Origin: Enhydrobacter sp.
GTDB taxonomy: Bacteria > Pseudomonadota > Alphaproteobacteria > Reyranellales > Reyranellaceae
Assembly: GCF_030246845.1 (NCBI RefSeq)
Contig: NZ_CP126889.1
Location: 1,364,001-1,428,000 of the forward strand
Reading direction: 5' to 3'
DNA: 64,000 nucleotides
Shown here: positions 44,265 through 57,641 of the stretch, piece after piece
Layout of the letters: each line of letters starts with the position of its first letter
How positions within the stretch are numbered: the stretch's first letter is position 1
Made by a program: the position numbers and the translations under genes
Notes under the pieces: generated by a model
The model's input: only the letters and a program-made list of their open reading frames with translations
What the model was told of the DNA's origin: nothing
Databases searched by the model: none

Positions 44265-44735
44265 ATGCCTGATCCCGAGAGACGCGGCATTCCTTTGACG
44301 GCTGGCGTCGATGAAGCCATCGCGCGGGGAAACAGGAAGGCCCGGGAAGCAGCCGAAAAGGTCCATGACGGCCCGGTTTCCGTCTGGTTCAGCAAGCTCG
44401 CCAGCTCGACGGCGCACGCCACCGGTCGACCGGCGACATTTGCCATTTGTTGCCTCACCGTCATTGGATGGGCCGTGACAGGTCCCCTCTTTCACTACTC
44501 CGATACGTGGCAGCTCGTTATCAATACCGGCACCACCATCGTGACCTTCCTGATGGTATTCCTCATCCAGAACACGCAGAACCGCGATGGGGCCGCGCTC
44601 CAGGCCAAGCTGGATGAGCTGATTCGAGCCACGCACGACGCGCGGAATGCCTACATGGGCATCGAAAATCTGCCGGAATCCGAACTGGAAGGCATGCGCG
44701 AGCACTGCGACGACCCTGCGCCTCGGTCTGGTTGA
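44265..44735 (+). CDS. Low-affinity iron permease family protein
   Basis: 156 residues from ATG 44265 (GGAG upstream); a longer reading from 44160 adds an unlike N-terminus. Two membrane helices (about 59-78 and 84-104 of the shorter form) flank LFHYSDTWQLVINTGTTIVTF, then FLIQNTQNRDGAALQAKLDELI, the signature of the Iron_permease (PF04120-type) family. The N-terminal segment FSKLASSTAHATGRPATFA is also typical. The transport function is inferred from fungal Fet4 and not proven for bacterial short forms. Confidence 0.85.
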   Translation: MPDPERRGIPLTAGVDEAIARGNRKAREAAEKVHDGPVSVWFSKLASSTAHATGRPATFAICCLTVIGWAVTGPLFHYSDTWQLVINTGTTIVTFLMVFLIQNTQNRDGAALQAKLDELIRATHDARNAYMGIENLPESELEGMREHCDDPAPRSG

Positions 44736-44790
44736 CGGGCTCCGCTTCCGGCCGGCCAACCCCGAGGTGGCACCACCAGGTGGCGACCTT

Positions 44791-44978
44791 TCATGCAGTC
44801 CGCTGGCCGCCGCGGCCCAAGACAGACTGGACAGGGCGGGGCTGGCTGAGCTTCCCACCCGCGTGCCGGGCGCAAAGCCCGGTCAGAACCGGCCCCAGCA
44901 CGGACGTCCCGACGACCAGCACCAGCACGGTGTTCAGCATCGGCGCGTCGATCAACCGTTCGCCGCGCTATTCGCGGC
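44791..44978 (-). pseudogene. C-terminal remnant of a cation:proton antiporter
   Basis: On the minus strand a frame opening just after a stop reads RGERLIDAPMLNTVLVLVVG followed by TSVLGPVLTG and ends at 44791. The LNTVLxLVxxTSVLGPVLT text is the last membrane helix of Na+/H+ exchanger-type (CPA) antiporters. The rest of the gene is missing. It abuts the truncated sulfatase-modifying-factor gene, so the two were probably joined by a deletion. Confidence 0.55.
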
Positions 44979-45168
44979 ATGGTAGCCGACCGAACTTGCG
45001 GAACTGCGCGTTGGTCACGGGCGTGGCATCGATCCAGAAGCCGTCGACTGTCACGCGATGCGACGGCGCCTCTTCCGGATAATGGCGGTCCGAGCCCGTG
45101 CGGAACGTCCCGCCGGGAAGCCGAATCATGTTGGACGCCGAGGCGACCGGCTTTTCCAGTGTTTCCAT
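44968..45168 (-). pseudogene. N-terminal remnant of a formylglycine-generating-enzyme-like protein
   Basis: Reads METLEKPVASASNMIRLPGG, then TFRTGSDRHYPEEAPSHRV and DGFWIDATPVTNAQFRKFG, and then runs out within a few codons. The (P)GGxFxMGS...YPEEAPxHxVxVxxFwID.xPVTNxxFxxF pattern is the start of the FGE-sulfatase (SUMF1) domain, normally about 250 residues longer. Only about 60 residues remain. The break leads into the antiporter tail downstream. Confidence 0.75.
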
Positions 45169-45245
45169 CTCTACGATCCGAGGCTTTCGGCGAAGGTCGT
45201 CCGGGCGACGATGCCAAACAACAGCCAAGACGATACAGTTCGCGA

Positions 45246-46210
45246 ATGGAAATCGACCTGAAGTTGCTGCAGCACGCCGTCGTGCTGGCCTGTCACCGCC
45301 ATTTCGGCCGCGCCGCTGCCGCGTTGCAGATCCGCCAACCGACGCTCAGCCGGAACATCGCCGCCCTCGAGAAGAAGGTCGGCGTGCGCATCTTCGAACG
45401 GTTGCGCCGGGACATTGCGGCGACACCGGCCGGCGACGACGTGCTCAAGATGGCCGACGAGCTGATTGCTCGGGCGAAGGCGATGTCGAGCAAGCTGCAG
45501 CTCGTGCGGGCCGGCCGGGGTGGCCGATTGAGGGTCGCGCTGGGAACCTTCATCGCCGACATTACGGTCAACGACGCCGCCTCGATCTGGTCAGCACCAA
45601 GCCGGCCATTCAACTCGAGCTCCTGGAGCGCGAATGGACCGCGGCCCTGGCCATGCTCATGGCCGACCGCGTCGACTTCGCCGTCCTCGATGTCACGGTG
45701 TTGCGCGGCATCCCGGCGCTGCACGTCGACCCGCTCGGCAGGCTGGACGGCGTCTATGTATGTCGCGCCGGTCATCCACTGCTTCGTAAACGGCCGCTGA
45801 AGGCCACCGACATGCATGCCTATCCGCTCGTCCATTCGAATGTTTCGACGGAGCACGCCTACCCGATGGAAGATATCGACCCCGGCCTGACGATCGACGA
45901 CGCGACCGGCAGCATCCTGCAGTCGATCGCCGTCGCATCGTGCCGTCTGATGTACGACATGGTCGAGGCAAGCGACGCGATCAGCATCGCCCGTATCAGC
46001 CAGGTCGAGGAGCGCATAGCGCAAGGACGGATGGCAGTTCTCGATCTGCCTTGGAAGGCGAGGCCGCCGTGTGCGGAGTTCGGCATCGCCTGCAAGCAGG
46101 AGCGCACCTTGCCGCCCGCGGCGCGCATGTTCATCGGTCTGATCCGCAAGCGCATGCGGGCCATCGCAAAGAAGGCGGTCCGCGCCCATCACTTGGCCTC
46201 GAACGGATAG
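45246..46210 (+). pseudogene. LysR-family transcriptional regulator, frameshifted
   Basis: Codons from 45246 give the LysR HTH (LKLLQHAVVLACHRHFGRAA, TLSRNIAALEKKVGVRIFER). The protein frame is lost near 45575-45581. It continues one base out of phase as LDLVSTKPAIQLELLEREW and runs to 46210 with a complete effector-binding domain (CRAGHPLLR and so on). A single lost base explains it. Joined, the product would be about 320 residues, normal for LysR. Unless repaired by slippage, the gene is inactive. It diverges from the sulfatase-modifying-factor remnant, its probable old neighbour. Confidence 0.85.
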
Positions 46211-46211
46211 A

Positions 46212-47186
46212 TCACCTCCAGTCGGCTTTCATGTCCACGACCGTCCACTTCCGGCGCACGGCTTCGTCCCAGGCCTTGTCGAGCTTGCCGATGTGCGATT
46301 GCCGGTCGTAGGCGTATTCGCGCACGGCATCGGTATGGTGCACGAGGCCCATGAAGCGCAGGCCGCCGCCTGCCGCGGTCCATTCCAGCATCTGCTGGTC
46401 GCCGTCGGAATTGCCGAAGGCGAAGATCGGTTGCCGGCCGATGAAGCGGTTGATGCCGACCGGCTTCCCCGGTCCATCGTCGATGAACTCGACCTTCGCC
46501 TCCTTCATCAGGACCGGCTTGTCAGGTTGCTGCATCACGAACTTGACCACATCCGACGAGCCCACGACCTGCTCGGGCGGAATGCCATAGACCTTCTCGG
46601 TCCATGGCCGCATGAACGCCACGCCGCCGCCTGACACGATGAAGGTCTTGAAGCCATGGCTGCGGAGATAGGCCAGCAGCTCGATCATCGGCTGGTAGAC
46701 GAAATCGAGGTAAGGCCGCTTGAAGCGCGGATGCCCGGCATTCGCCATCCAGTCGGTCACCGTTCGAGCGAACTCTGCGGTGGTCATGCCGGAATGCGTC
46801 GCGGCGATCACTTCGAGTACCCCTTTCTCGCTCGACGCCACAAGTCCCGCCATGTTGCCGGTGAGGACCGACTTGAAGGGCTCGCGCGACTGCCACTCCG
46901 GGTGCTGCGGCGCGAGTTGCTTCACACGATCGAGCGCGAAGGCGAACTGGAAATAGACCGGCTGCTCGGTCCAGAGCGTGCCGTCATTGTCGAACACCGC
47001 GATGCGCTCCGGCGGCGGAACGAAGTCGGCACCGCCGTCGGTCGTCGTGCGCTGCACGAAATCGACAATCGCTTTCTTTGCCGCGCCATCGTTCCATGAG
47101 GCGAGAGGGTTGATCTGAGCGAGGGCGTCGCTGCCGGCGACAGCCCAGCCTGCGATGGCGAGCGCGAGAAGAAGACGTCGGCGCAT
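46212..47186 (-). CDS. Secreted HAD-family phosphatase
   Basis: 324 residues from ATG 47186 (GGAGGG upstream). It has a signal peptide ending in DALAQI, then HAD motif I IAVFDNDGTLWTEQ (nucleophile Asp and general acid Asp two residues on). Motif II is FIVSGGG, the lysine lies in the middle, and motif IV is FAFGNSDGDQQML. The order matches periplasmic phosphoserine-phosphatase-like HADs. It is intact, although genes on both sides are damaged. It converges with the LysR pseudogene (2-bp gap). Confidence 0.88.
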   Translation of the reverse strand: MRRRLLLALAIAGWAVAGSDALAQINPLASWNDGAAKKAIVDFVQRTTTDGGADFVPPPERIAVFDNDGTLWTEQPVYFQFAFALDRVKQLAPQHPEWQSREPFKSVLTGNMAGLVASSEKGVLEVIAATHSGMTTAEFARTVTDWMANAGHPRFKRPYLDFVYQPMIELLAYLRSHGFKTFIVSGGGVAFMRPWTEKVYGIPPEQVVGSSDVVKFVMQQPDKPVLMKEAKVEFIDDGPGKPVGINRFIGRQPIFAFGNSDGDQQMLEWTAAGGGLRFMGLVHHTDAVREYAYDRQSHIGKLDKAWDEAVRRKWTVVDMKADWR

Positions 47187-47350
47187 CCATCCCTCCAGAC
47201 CACCATCACAAGCTTTGCACGCAAAGGCGAACATGGCGAGTCGTTTCGGGAATGCCGGATATCCACGAATACATGGAACGGCTGACACAAAACGCATATC
47301 GTGAAATCGACACGCCCAGTCGTCGTTTGTCCGTCCATCGGGAGGCAGAC

Positions 47351-48345
47351 ATGCGAAGCGAGCAGGCCAATGCGGGAGATGGCGTTGCGATGCGAGGCGC
47401 CTTTCATCTCGCGACCCGCCGGGTCGAAAGCGTCTACGACCTCAGGGAGTGCCTGCGCGGCGCCGACATCGAGGTGGTCCAGCTCGCGGCGGGACGGCAG
47501 CGAGGGTCGCTCACCTATCTCGGCGTGGACGACCTCGAGATGACACTCGGGAAATTCGCGCTACGGGTCCGCGCACGCGGCGTCATCAGTCCGACAAGGG
47601 TGACGCTCGGGATGGTGCTGGCGACGTCCGGCCGCGTCATGATGTGGGGACGCACGATCAAGCCGGGGGATGTGGTCGTCATCCCCGGCGGAGTCGATCT
47701 CGACGCCGTCTTCAATACTGGAGCGGCTTACGCCGCCATCTCGGTTCCCGTACCCTACCTCCTGACGCGGGTCGCCGGCGAAAAGGCCCTGGCCGACCCC
47801 GACTTCTGGACGACGCGCGGCGTCTGGTCCACCGAGCCGTCCCTCGGCGCTGAAATCGCGCATCGGCTCGCCTGAATTTTTCCAAGCCTGGAATGCGATA
47901 TGGCGATGGCGGCCCCTCGGGCTGCCGACTTCTTGAGTCGCACGATTGTCGAAGCCTTCGTGACGAGCCTGTTGGCCGCCCTGCCGCCGGATCGATCGGA
48001 ATCCGCCTTCAACGGCATCCGCCTCGTGCACGAGGTAGAGCGTTATGCGGCGGCGGGCGAACGCGTCGTTCACCTGTCCGAGATCTGCACCACGCTCGGC
48101 GTTTCGAGACGCACCCTCCACCGGGCCTTCTCCGATGCGCTGAATATCGGCCCTGCAGCCTATCTGCGCTCGCGGCACCTGCTTGCGGTCCATCGCGCTT
48201 TGCAAGGGGGCGTCCAGCCCCGGGCGACCATTGCCGATATCGCCTTCGAGCATGGCTTCGCCGAACCGGGCCGGTTCGCCCTCTACCATAAATCGATGTT
48301 CGGCCAGTCGCCCTCCCGGACGCGCGCATCGTTCCGGCACGGCGG
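47351..48345 (+). pseudogene. AraC-family regulator split by an in-frame TGA
   Basis: The N-terminal half (MRSEQANAGDGVAMRGAFHL to AEIAHRLA) ends at TGA 47873-47875. The same frame continues without gap as IFPSLECDMAMAAP to the AraC HTH (SEICTTLGVSRRTLHRAFSD, then IADIAFEHGFAEPGRFALYH). One stop codon is the only break, so a nonsense change is the simplest cause. The end of the HTH runs directly into DUF3300 codons with no stop of its own. A shorter C-terminal product from ATG 47900 is possible but would lack the sensor domain. Confidence 0.75.
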
Positions 48346-49367
48346 ACCTGTGGGCACTTCGGTCTCGGCCGACGATCTGGCACAATCTCGAGACCCGCGG
48401 GCACAGGAAACCTCGGGGAAATTCAAGCCCGAGGAACTCGACCAGATGCTGGCGCCGATCGCGCTCTATCCCGACTCGCGTCTGTCGCAGGTCCTGATCG
48501 CGGTCGGCTATCCGCTCGAGATCGTCGAGGCGGCGCGCTGGTCGAAGGCCAATCCTGCGGTGAAAGGCGAAGCCCCCGTGACGGCCGTCAAGGACAAGGA
48601 TTGGGATGCGAGCGTGAAGTCGCTGGTCGCCTTTCCCAGCGTGCTGTCGCAAATGAACGAGCACCTCGACTGGACCCAGAAGCTCGGCGACGCGATGATC
48701 TCCCAGCAGCAGGATGTGGCCGATTCGATCCAGCGCCTGCGCGCCAAGGCCGCCGCGGCGGGCAACCTGAAGAGGACGCCGCAGCAGACGGTCAGCACCC
48801 AGGGGTCCGGCGACAATATCGAATACCTCGTTACGCCGGCCGATCCGCAAGTCGTGTACGTGCCCTCCTACAATCCGTCCTGGGCCTACGGTCCGTGGCC
48901 CTATCCCGCCTATCCTCCGGCCTACTATCCGGTCGCCGGCGCCCTGGTGAGCGGCTTCTTCTGGGGCGCCGGCATTGCCGCGGCGGGCGCTTTGTTCGGC
49001 GGCTGGAACTGGGCGGGGCCCGGCAACTCCTACGTGAACGTGAACGTCGACCGCGCCGTCAATATCGACAATCGCTTCGACCGCACCAGGATCGAGGGCA
49101 ATGCCGGAGCCAGTCATCCGCAACTTGCCAACCGCGGGCAGATCCACGCGCCGGCGAGCGGGAGGCGGCCAAACCTCGCTCAGCAACATCAGGCCCTGCA
49201 AAATCGCGGCGTCCAGCGACCATCCGCCTTGAGCGGCGTCAATCGCGGCCAACAAGGTCAATCACGAGACGCGGCGTGGCCAGGCGCAGATGAACCGAGC
49301 GCAGTCGCACCCGAACTTCCACGGCGGAGGCCGGCCCGCCGGCGGCTTCCATAGAGGACGGCGATGA
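48346..49367 (+). pseudogene. DUF3300 protein lacking its 5' end and with a 3' frameshift
   Basis: From about 48415 the frame reads KFKPEELDQMLAPIALYPDS, then KDWDASVKSLVAFPSVL, AKAAAAGNLKRTPQQTV, VVYVPSYNPSWAYGPWPYP and a Gly/Trp-rich FFWGAGIAAAGALFGGWNW region, all DUF3300. No signal peptide precedes it; instead it is fused to the AraC gene. Near 49260 the frame slips: the natural Gly/Arg-rich tail (HPNFHGGGRPAGGFHRGRR) is in another frame and stops at 49367, overlapping the DUF2950 start as ATGA. DUF3300 and DUF2950 genes are regular neighbours. Confidence 0.78.
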
Positions 49368-50314
49368 GAGCTCGTGTCCTTCCGACTGTGCTTCTCTCCG
49401 TGGTGCTCGCCGCCGGCATCACAGCGGGCGGCTTCGCCCAAACGCCGACGCCATCGGTTTCCAAGGCAGCGCCTGCGAAGCAGCGGAGCTTCGCTTCGCC
49501 CGGGCAGGCGGCGGACGCACTGACCGCGGCCATTCGCAAGGACGACGACCGGGCTGTCGCGGCGATCCTGGGCAACGGCTGGCGCGAATTCGTGCCGGGC
49601 ACCCGCCAGGACGAGGACGGGCAGCGCGCCAAGTTCATGGCGGCCTGGGACGAGGCACACAAGGTCGAGCTCGAGGGTGAGGACAAGGCGGTGATCGAGG
49701 TCGGCAAGACGCGTTTCGTGATGCCGATTCCGCTCGTCAAGGAAAGCGATGGCTGACGCTACGACATCGAGGCCGGCCGCAAGGAGATCGAGGCGCGCCA
49801 CATTGGCCGTAACGAGCTGACGACCGTGCAAACGCTGCTGGCCATCGTCGACGCCGAGCGCGACTATGTCGTCCAGGATCCGATGAAGACCGGCCTCTCG
49901 CCCTACGCCCGACGCCTGCTGAGCTCGCCGGGCAAGAAAGACGGTCTTTACTGGGAGACCAGGCCCGGGGAGCCGGAAAGCCCCCTTGACGCGCTGGTGG
50001 CCAAGGTGCAGCCGGGCGAGCGCGAAGCCGGCCACGGCTACTACGGCTACCACTATCGCATGCTCTACGGCCAAGGGCCCGATGCGCCGGGCGGTGCGCG
50101 GCGCTACCTGGTCCATGGCCGCATGATCGCCGGCTTCGCGGTCATCGCCTGGCCGGTGCAGTACGGCGAGACCGGTGTCTCGACCTTCATCGTGGGTAAT
50201 GCGGGAGAGGTCTACGAGCAGGATCTCGGACCGGATACGGCGAAGCGCGTTGCCGCCATCACTGTCTTCAATCCGGACAAGGACTGGCAGAAATCGGACA
50301 CGACGACGCCGTAG
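49364..50314 (+). pseudogene. DUF2950 protein split by an in-frame TGA
   Basis: Signal peptide (MRARVLPTVLLSVVLAAGIT) then the DUF2950 body. At 49754-49756 the frame meets TGA in the text VKESDG-stop-RYDIEAGRKEIEARHIGRNE. Family members have tryptophan here (DGWRFD), so TGG to TGA is the likely change. The same frame runs on to 50314, giving 316 residues in all, the normal family length. Later motifs HGYYGYHYRML and VYGETGVSTFI-like text (here QYGETGVSTFIVG) are intact. Function of the family is unknown. Confidence 0.82.
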
Positions 50315-50340
50315 AGGGCGTCATGCGCAAGGAGGGGGAA

Positions 50341-50556
50341 ATGCGAACGATAGCACCGGCCTTGATGCTCGCGGGGACTGTCCTGGTCGCGGGATGCGAT
50401 CGGCCCATGAGCAGCGGCGAGAAAGGCGCGGCGGTCGGCGCCGCCGCCGGCACCGGCATCGGCCTCGTCACCGGTGGCAGCTTCGGCCAGGTGGTCGGCG
50501 CCGGCCTGATCGGCGGCGCGGTCGGCTATCTCGGCGGCAGCGCCGTCGGCAAATAA
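50341..50556 (+). CDS. Glycine-zipper lipoprotein (copy 2)
   Basis: 71 residues with lipobox LVAGC (Cys19) and the same glycine-zipper pair as the gene at 7146-7367 (VGAAAGTGIGLVTGG, VGAGLIGGAVGYLGG). The two copies are nearly identical over the zipper and keep CDRPxxSxEKGAA after the lipid cysteine. ATG 50341 has GGAGGGGGA just upstream. It precedes the HdeA-like gene by 15 bp, in the same order as copy 1. Likely an outer-membrane or envelope lipoprotein. Confidence 0.85.
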   Translation: MRTIAPALMLAGTVLVAGCDRPMSSGEKGAAVGAAAGTGIGLVTGGSFGQVVGAGLIGGAVGYLGGSAVGK

Positions 50557-50571
50557 GGGGAGAGGTCGAAC

Positions 50572-50904
50572 ATGAAAGCCAGGTCCCTTTTCGTCCTCGG
50601 CGCCTTGCTCGCCGCGCCGACAATCGTCCAAGCCCAGACGCCGCGGCTCAGTTTCGACCAGGCGGTCTACATGACCTGCCGCGACGCGCAGGTGATGCAG
50701 CCCGAGGAGCGCAAGCAGCTCGCGATCTTCCTTGCCGACCATTCGGCGCGCTATCGCGGCGTCTCGCTGCCGCAGGACGAACGCGGCGGCCAGCTCGCCA
50801 TGCTGGTCCGCGGCGGCTGCACGCTGGCGCCAGACGCCTATCTGTTCACCGTCATCGACCGCGCGATCCTCGCTGAAAAAGACAAGCTGCCCAAGCGTCA
50901 GTAA
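50572..50904 (+). CDS. Small secreted HdeA-like protein (copy 2)
   Basis: 110 residues, signal peptide ending in TIVQAQ. The mature part matches the protein at 6803-7132 closely (about three quarters of positions), including both cysteines (MTCRDAQ, RGGCTLAPDAYLFTVIDRAI) and a Lys-rich end. Conserved pairs of this protein with the glycine-zipper lipoprotein suggest a joint periplasmic or envelope-stress role. The HdeA-like label is by size, disulfide and location only. Confidence 0.77.
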   Translation: MKARSLFVLGALLAAPTIVQAQTPRLSFDQAVYMTCRDAQVMQPEERKQLAIFLADHSARYRGVSLPQDERGGQLAMLVRGGCTLAPDAYLFTVIDRAILAEKDKLPKRQ

Positions 50905-50920
50905 AAGTCGGAGAGCGTGG

Positions 50921-51133
50921 ATGAGGCGAGTACTGGAGCATCTGATCTGCGCGTCGGCCTTTCTGACGCTGCTCGCGTCGGCAAGCGTCGTCGACGGCGA
51001 CAGCGGCAGCGGCGCCGTGTTCGGCCCGTTCATGGGCGAGTCCGTTGGTATCGGCCCTGCCCTCCTGTGGTCGCCCGAATTCCTGAAGGACCATGCTTCC
51101 AACACCTACCCCGGAGAGGAAAATGCATCGTAG
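50921..51133 (+). CDS. Short putative secreted peptide
   Basis: 70 codons from ATG 50921 (GGAGAG upstream): a likely signal peptide (MRRVLEHLICASAFLTLLAS) and a short mature part VVDGDSGSGAVFGPFMGESV. The end overlaps the start of the next gene by 11 bp. No family is recognised. The position in a tight row of secreted-protein genes favours a real gene, but it is short. Confidence 0.45.
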   Translation: MRRVLEHLICASAFLTLLASASVVDGDSGSGAVFGPFMGESVGIGPALLWSPEFLKDHASNTYPGEENAS

Positions 51134-51725
51134 ACTCACCAGTTCAGCAAGCACGGCCGTCATGGTCCTCTCGCTGCTCGCATTTGCTCCTTCGGGCTTC
51201 GCTCAAGACCCGTCACAGCCGGTCGGAGGCCTGTCGATGACGAGCGCGCAGTCGGTCGACGGGCGGATCACGTCTGTGGATGCGAACGCTCGACTCGTTA
51301 CGGTGGCGATGTCCGACGGCAGAACGGTCAGCGGGAAAGTGAGCGAGAGTGTCGGAGGCCTGGATCTCGTGAAGCCGGGAGATCGCGTCCACGCCGTTTT
51401 CGAGGAGACAGTGAGTTTCGTGCTTTCGGGACCGAATACGGCGACACCGACCAACCGCGCCGTGGCCGGCATGGCCGCTTCCGGTCCCGATCGCATGCCG
51501 GCCGGTGTCGTGGGCAGCAAGTCCGTATCGAGCTGGCTCGTCGTGGCCACCAGTGTCGCCGACAATACGATCTCCCTCGTCGAGCCTGCGGGCGGGCAGG
51601 TTCACACCTTCACGGTGCGCACACCGGAAGGCCGCGCGGCCCTGCCGAGAGTGATGCCGGGCGACAAGTTGACCGTCGTCCACATCGAATTCGTGTTTGC
51701 CGGCGTGATGCGGGAGGACCGGTAG
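51123..51725 (+). CDS. Secreted protein of unknown function (paralogue of 39607-40275)
   Basis: 200 residues from ATG 51123 (GGAGAGGAAA upstream). Signal peptide ending in SGFAQD. Two beta-rich halves, each with a G-x-I-T-x-V-D-like opening (GRITSVDANARLVTVAMSDG; later SVADNTISLVEPAG). The TPEGRAALPRVMPGDKLTVV block is shared with the protein at 39607. No cysteine after the signal peptide. Last intact gene before the CRISPR array. Confidence 0.75.
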   Translation: MHRRLTSSASTAVMVLSLLAFAPSGFAQDPSQPVGGLSMTSAQSVDGRITSVDANARLVTVAMSDGRTVSGKVSESVGGLDLVKPGDRVHAVFEETVSFVLSGPNTATPTNRAVAGMAASGPDRMPAGVVGSKSVSSWLVVATSVADNTISLVEPAGGQVHTFTVRTPEGRAALPRVMPGDKLTVVHIEFVFAGVMREDR

Positions 51726-51769
51726 CTGCTCCGGGTAGGAAAATTGTGGTCGCCCAAACGGAAAGCACG

Positions 51770-51810
51770 ATGAAAGCTATTGGCGCTGGCTTTCGTGTTG
51801 CTATTGCTGT

Positions 51811-51814
<4 letters not shown>
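51770..51814 (+). pseudogene. 5' fragment of a signal-peptide gene cut by the CRISPR array
   Basis: ATG 51770 begins MKAIGAGFRVAIAVVAL, a convincing signal-peptide start, then enters the first half repeat of the CRISPR array and ends soon after in spacer sequence. It looks like the front of a secreted-protein gene whose body was removed. Too short to be sure. Confidence 0.35.
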
Positions 51815-56734
<4,920 letters not shown>

Positions 56735-56858
56735 TGATGGTTGCCCCTACCGATCCGATGCAAACCCCTGTCGCCATTCGGGCCGGTGCAACGGCTGGTG
56801 CCATATCCCCTTCCATCCCGTCGTAGTTAATGGCTGAGAGGGCGTGCAATCCAAAAAA

Positions 56859-56873
56859 TGTAACTTTCGTAAC
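56859..56873 (-). promoter_or_regulatory. Possible operator upstream of cas3 (direct repeat)
   Basis: GTAACT-TTC-GTAACT direct repeat 125 bp before the cas3 start, next to an A-tract (AAAAAA). The spacing of about one helical turn suits a protein-binding site. No other copy was noticed in the window. Confidence 0.25.
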
Positions 56874-57000
56874 TGAGATCAACCTTCGGTGGTATGCAGG
56901 CGAGATACCATGCCAGCCGGGATTAGAGAATCATTACCGGCATTGGCAACGAAGGCGTTGCCGGCACAAAGCCATTCGCCCAGCATTTCTGGTCGATACC

Positions 57001-57207
57001 TTAATCCCCAACATCAGCCGGGCGCCCAGCTTGAATCTCCCCGATCTGGTCTCGGAGGTCCGAAATGATACCGAGCCAAGCCTCCTGGTGGGCGAGGAGC
57101 AGACGGAGATCGATGGCTACCTTCTCATTAACCCGAATGTTCCAGTTGATTGGATTTGGAGAATCCTTCACACGGCTACCGGGCAAAAGAGCAACCACAT
57201 TCTTCAT
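57001..57207 (-). CDS. Short reading frame of unknown function
   Basis: 68 codons from 57207. The text VNEKVAIDLRLLLAHQEAWL then GIISDLRDQIGEIQAGRP looks like an amphipathic helix of a real small protein and codon choice is reasonable. I recognise no family. It lies between cas3 and the attachment site, reading in the cas direction. Confidence 0.3.
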   Translation of the reverse strand: MKNVVALLPGSRVKDSPNPINWNIRVNEKVAIDLRLLLAHQEAWLGIISDLRDQIGEIQAGRPADVGD

Positions 57208-57481
57208 GTAGCTGTGGCCGGCTGCGCCCCGAGCTTCGCGTCCCGGCTCGCCGTTCCCTATACCTCGACAGTTCCAGCCGGCTTGATCGAAAGCGCGTTG
57301 AGCAGTCCGCCAACTCGATACAGGCGACGTTCAGGCGCGCAAGGCATACTTGCAATCAATCATAGCTCAAGTCGAGGTCGGAGACGACAAGATGAGCGTG
57401 TTCAGCGACAAGGTCGTTCTCGCTGCAGCAGCCATGGGCCGGGCGGGAGACGGCACGAATGTTCGTGGTTTTGTACGCAAA

Positions 57482-57533
57482 TGGCGCGCCCGAAGAGATT
57501 CGAACTCCTAACCTTCTGATCCGTAGTCAGAAT
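57482..57533 (-). other. 3' half of a tRNA-Arg(ACG) gene: probable att site
   Basis: Minus strand: anticodon arm TCTGA-CTACGGA-TCAGA (anticodon ACG), variable loop, T-arm AGGAGTTCGAATCTCTT and acceptor end CGGGCGCG followed by CCA. The D-arm and 5' acceptor strand are missing; upstream sequence is unrelated. A tRNA 3' end with an integrase 109 bp away is the classic signature of an att site left by a tRNA-targeting island. The CCA end faces left, so the island lies to the right and the complete tRNA is expected beyond the right edge. Confidence 0.85.
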
Positions 57534-57641
57534 GTACGGCTCCTCATGTCGATCATCGTGACCGTAAGCGATTGATTTGACGTGACTTCTTTGTCCATAA
57601 CGACCATAGTCTCTCACAGCAACTCGGATAATTCTGAGCCT

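Larger units (their letters stand above)
56735..57481. other. Gap between cas3 and the tRNA-Arg fragment
   Basis: About 750 bp with no convincing long gene. It should hold the cas3 promoter (minus strand). A short minus-strand reading frame at 57001-57207 is described separately. A plus-strand frame at 56830-57519 has biased, low-complexity text near its end and reads through the tRNA fragment, so it is not called. G+C is lower than in the chromosome to the left. Confidence 0.5.

Noticed and set aside
47873..49756. TGA read as an amino acid (recoding or selenocysteine) in AraC and DUF2950
   Set aside because: Many genes here end in TGA, Trp is coded TGG throughout, no SECIS-like hairpin was seen after the stops, and family members have Trp at the DUF2950 position.
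56830..57519. 229-codon plus-strand frame between cas3 and the integrase
   Set aside because: Its end reads through the tRNA-Arg fragment and the text has no family features.
57482..57533. A complete functional tRNA-Arg gene
   Set aside because: D-arm and 5' acceptor strand are absent; only the 3' half is present.
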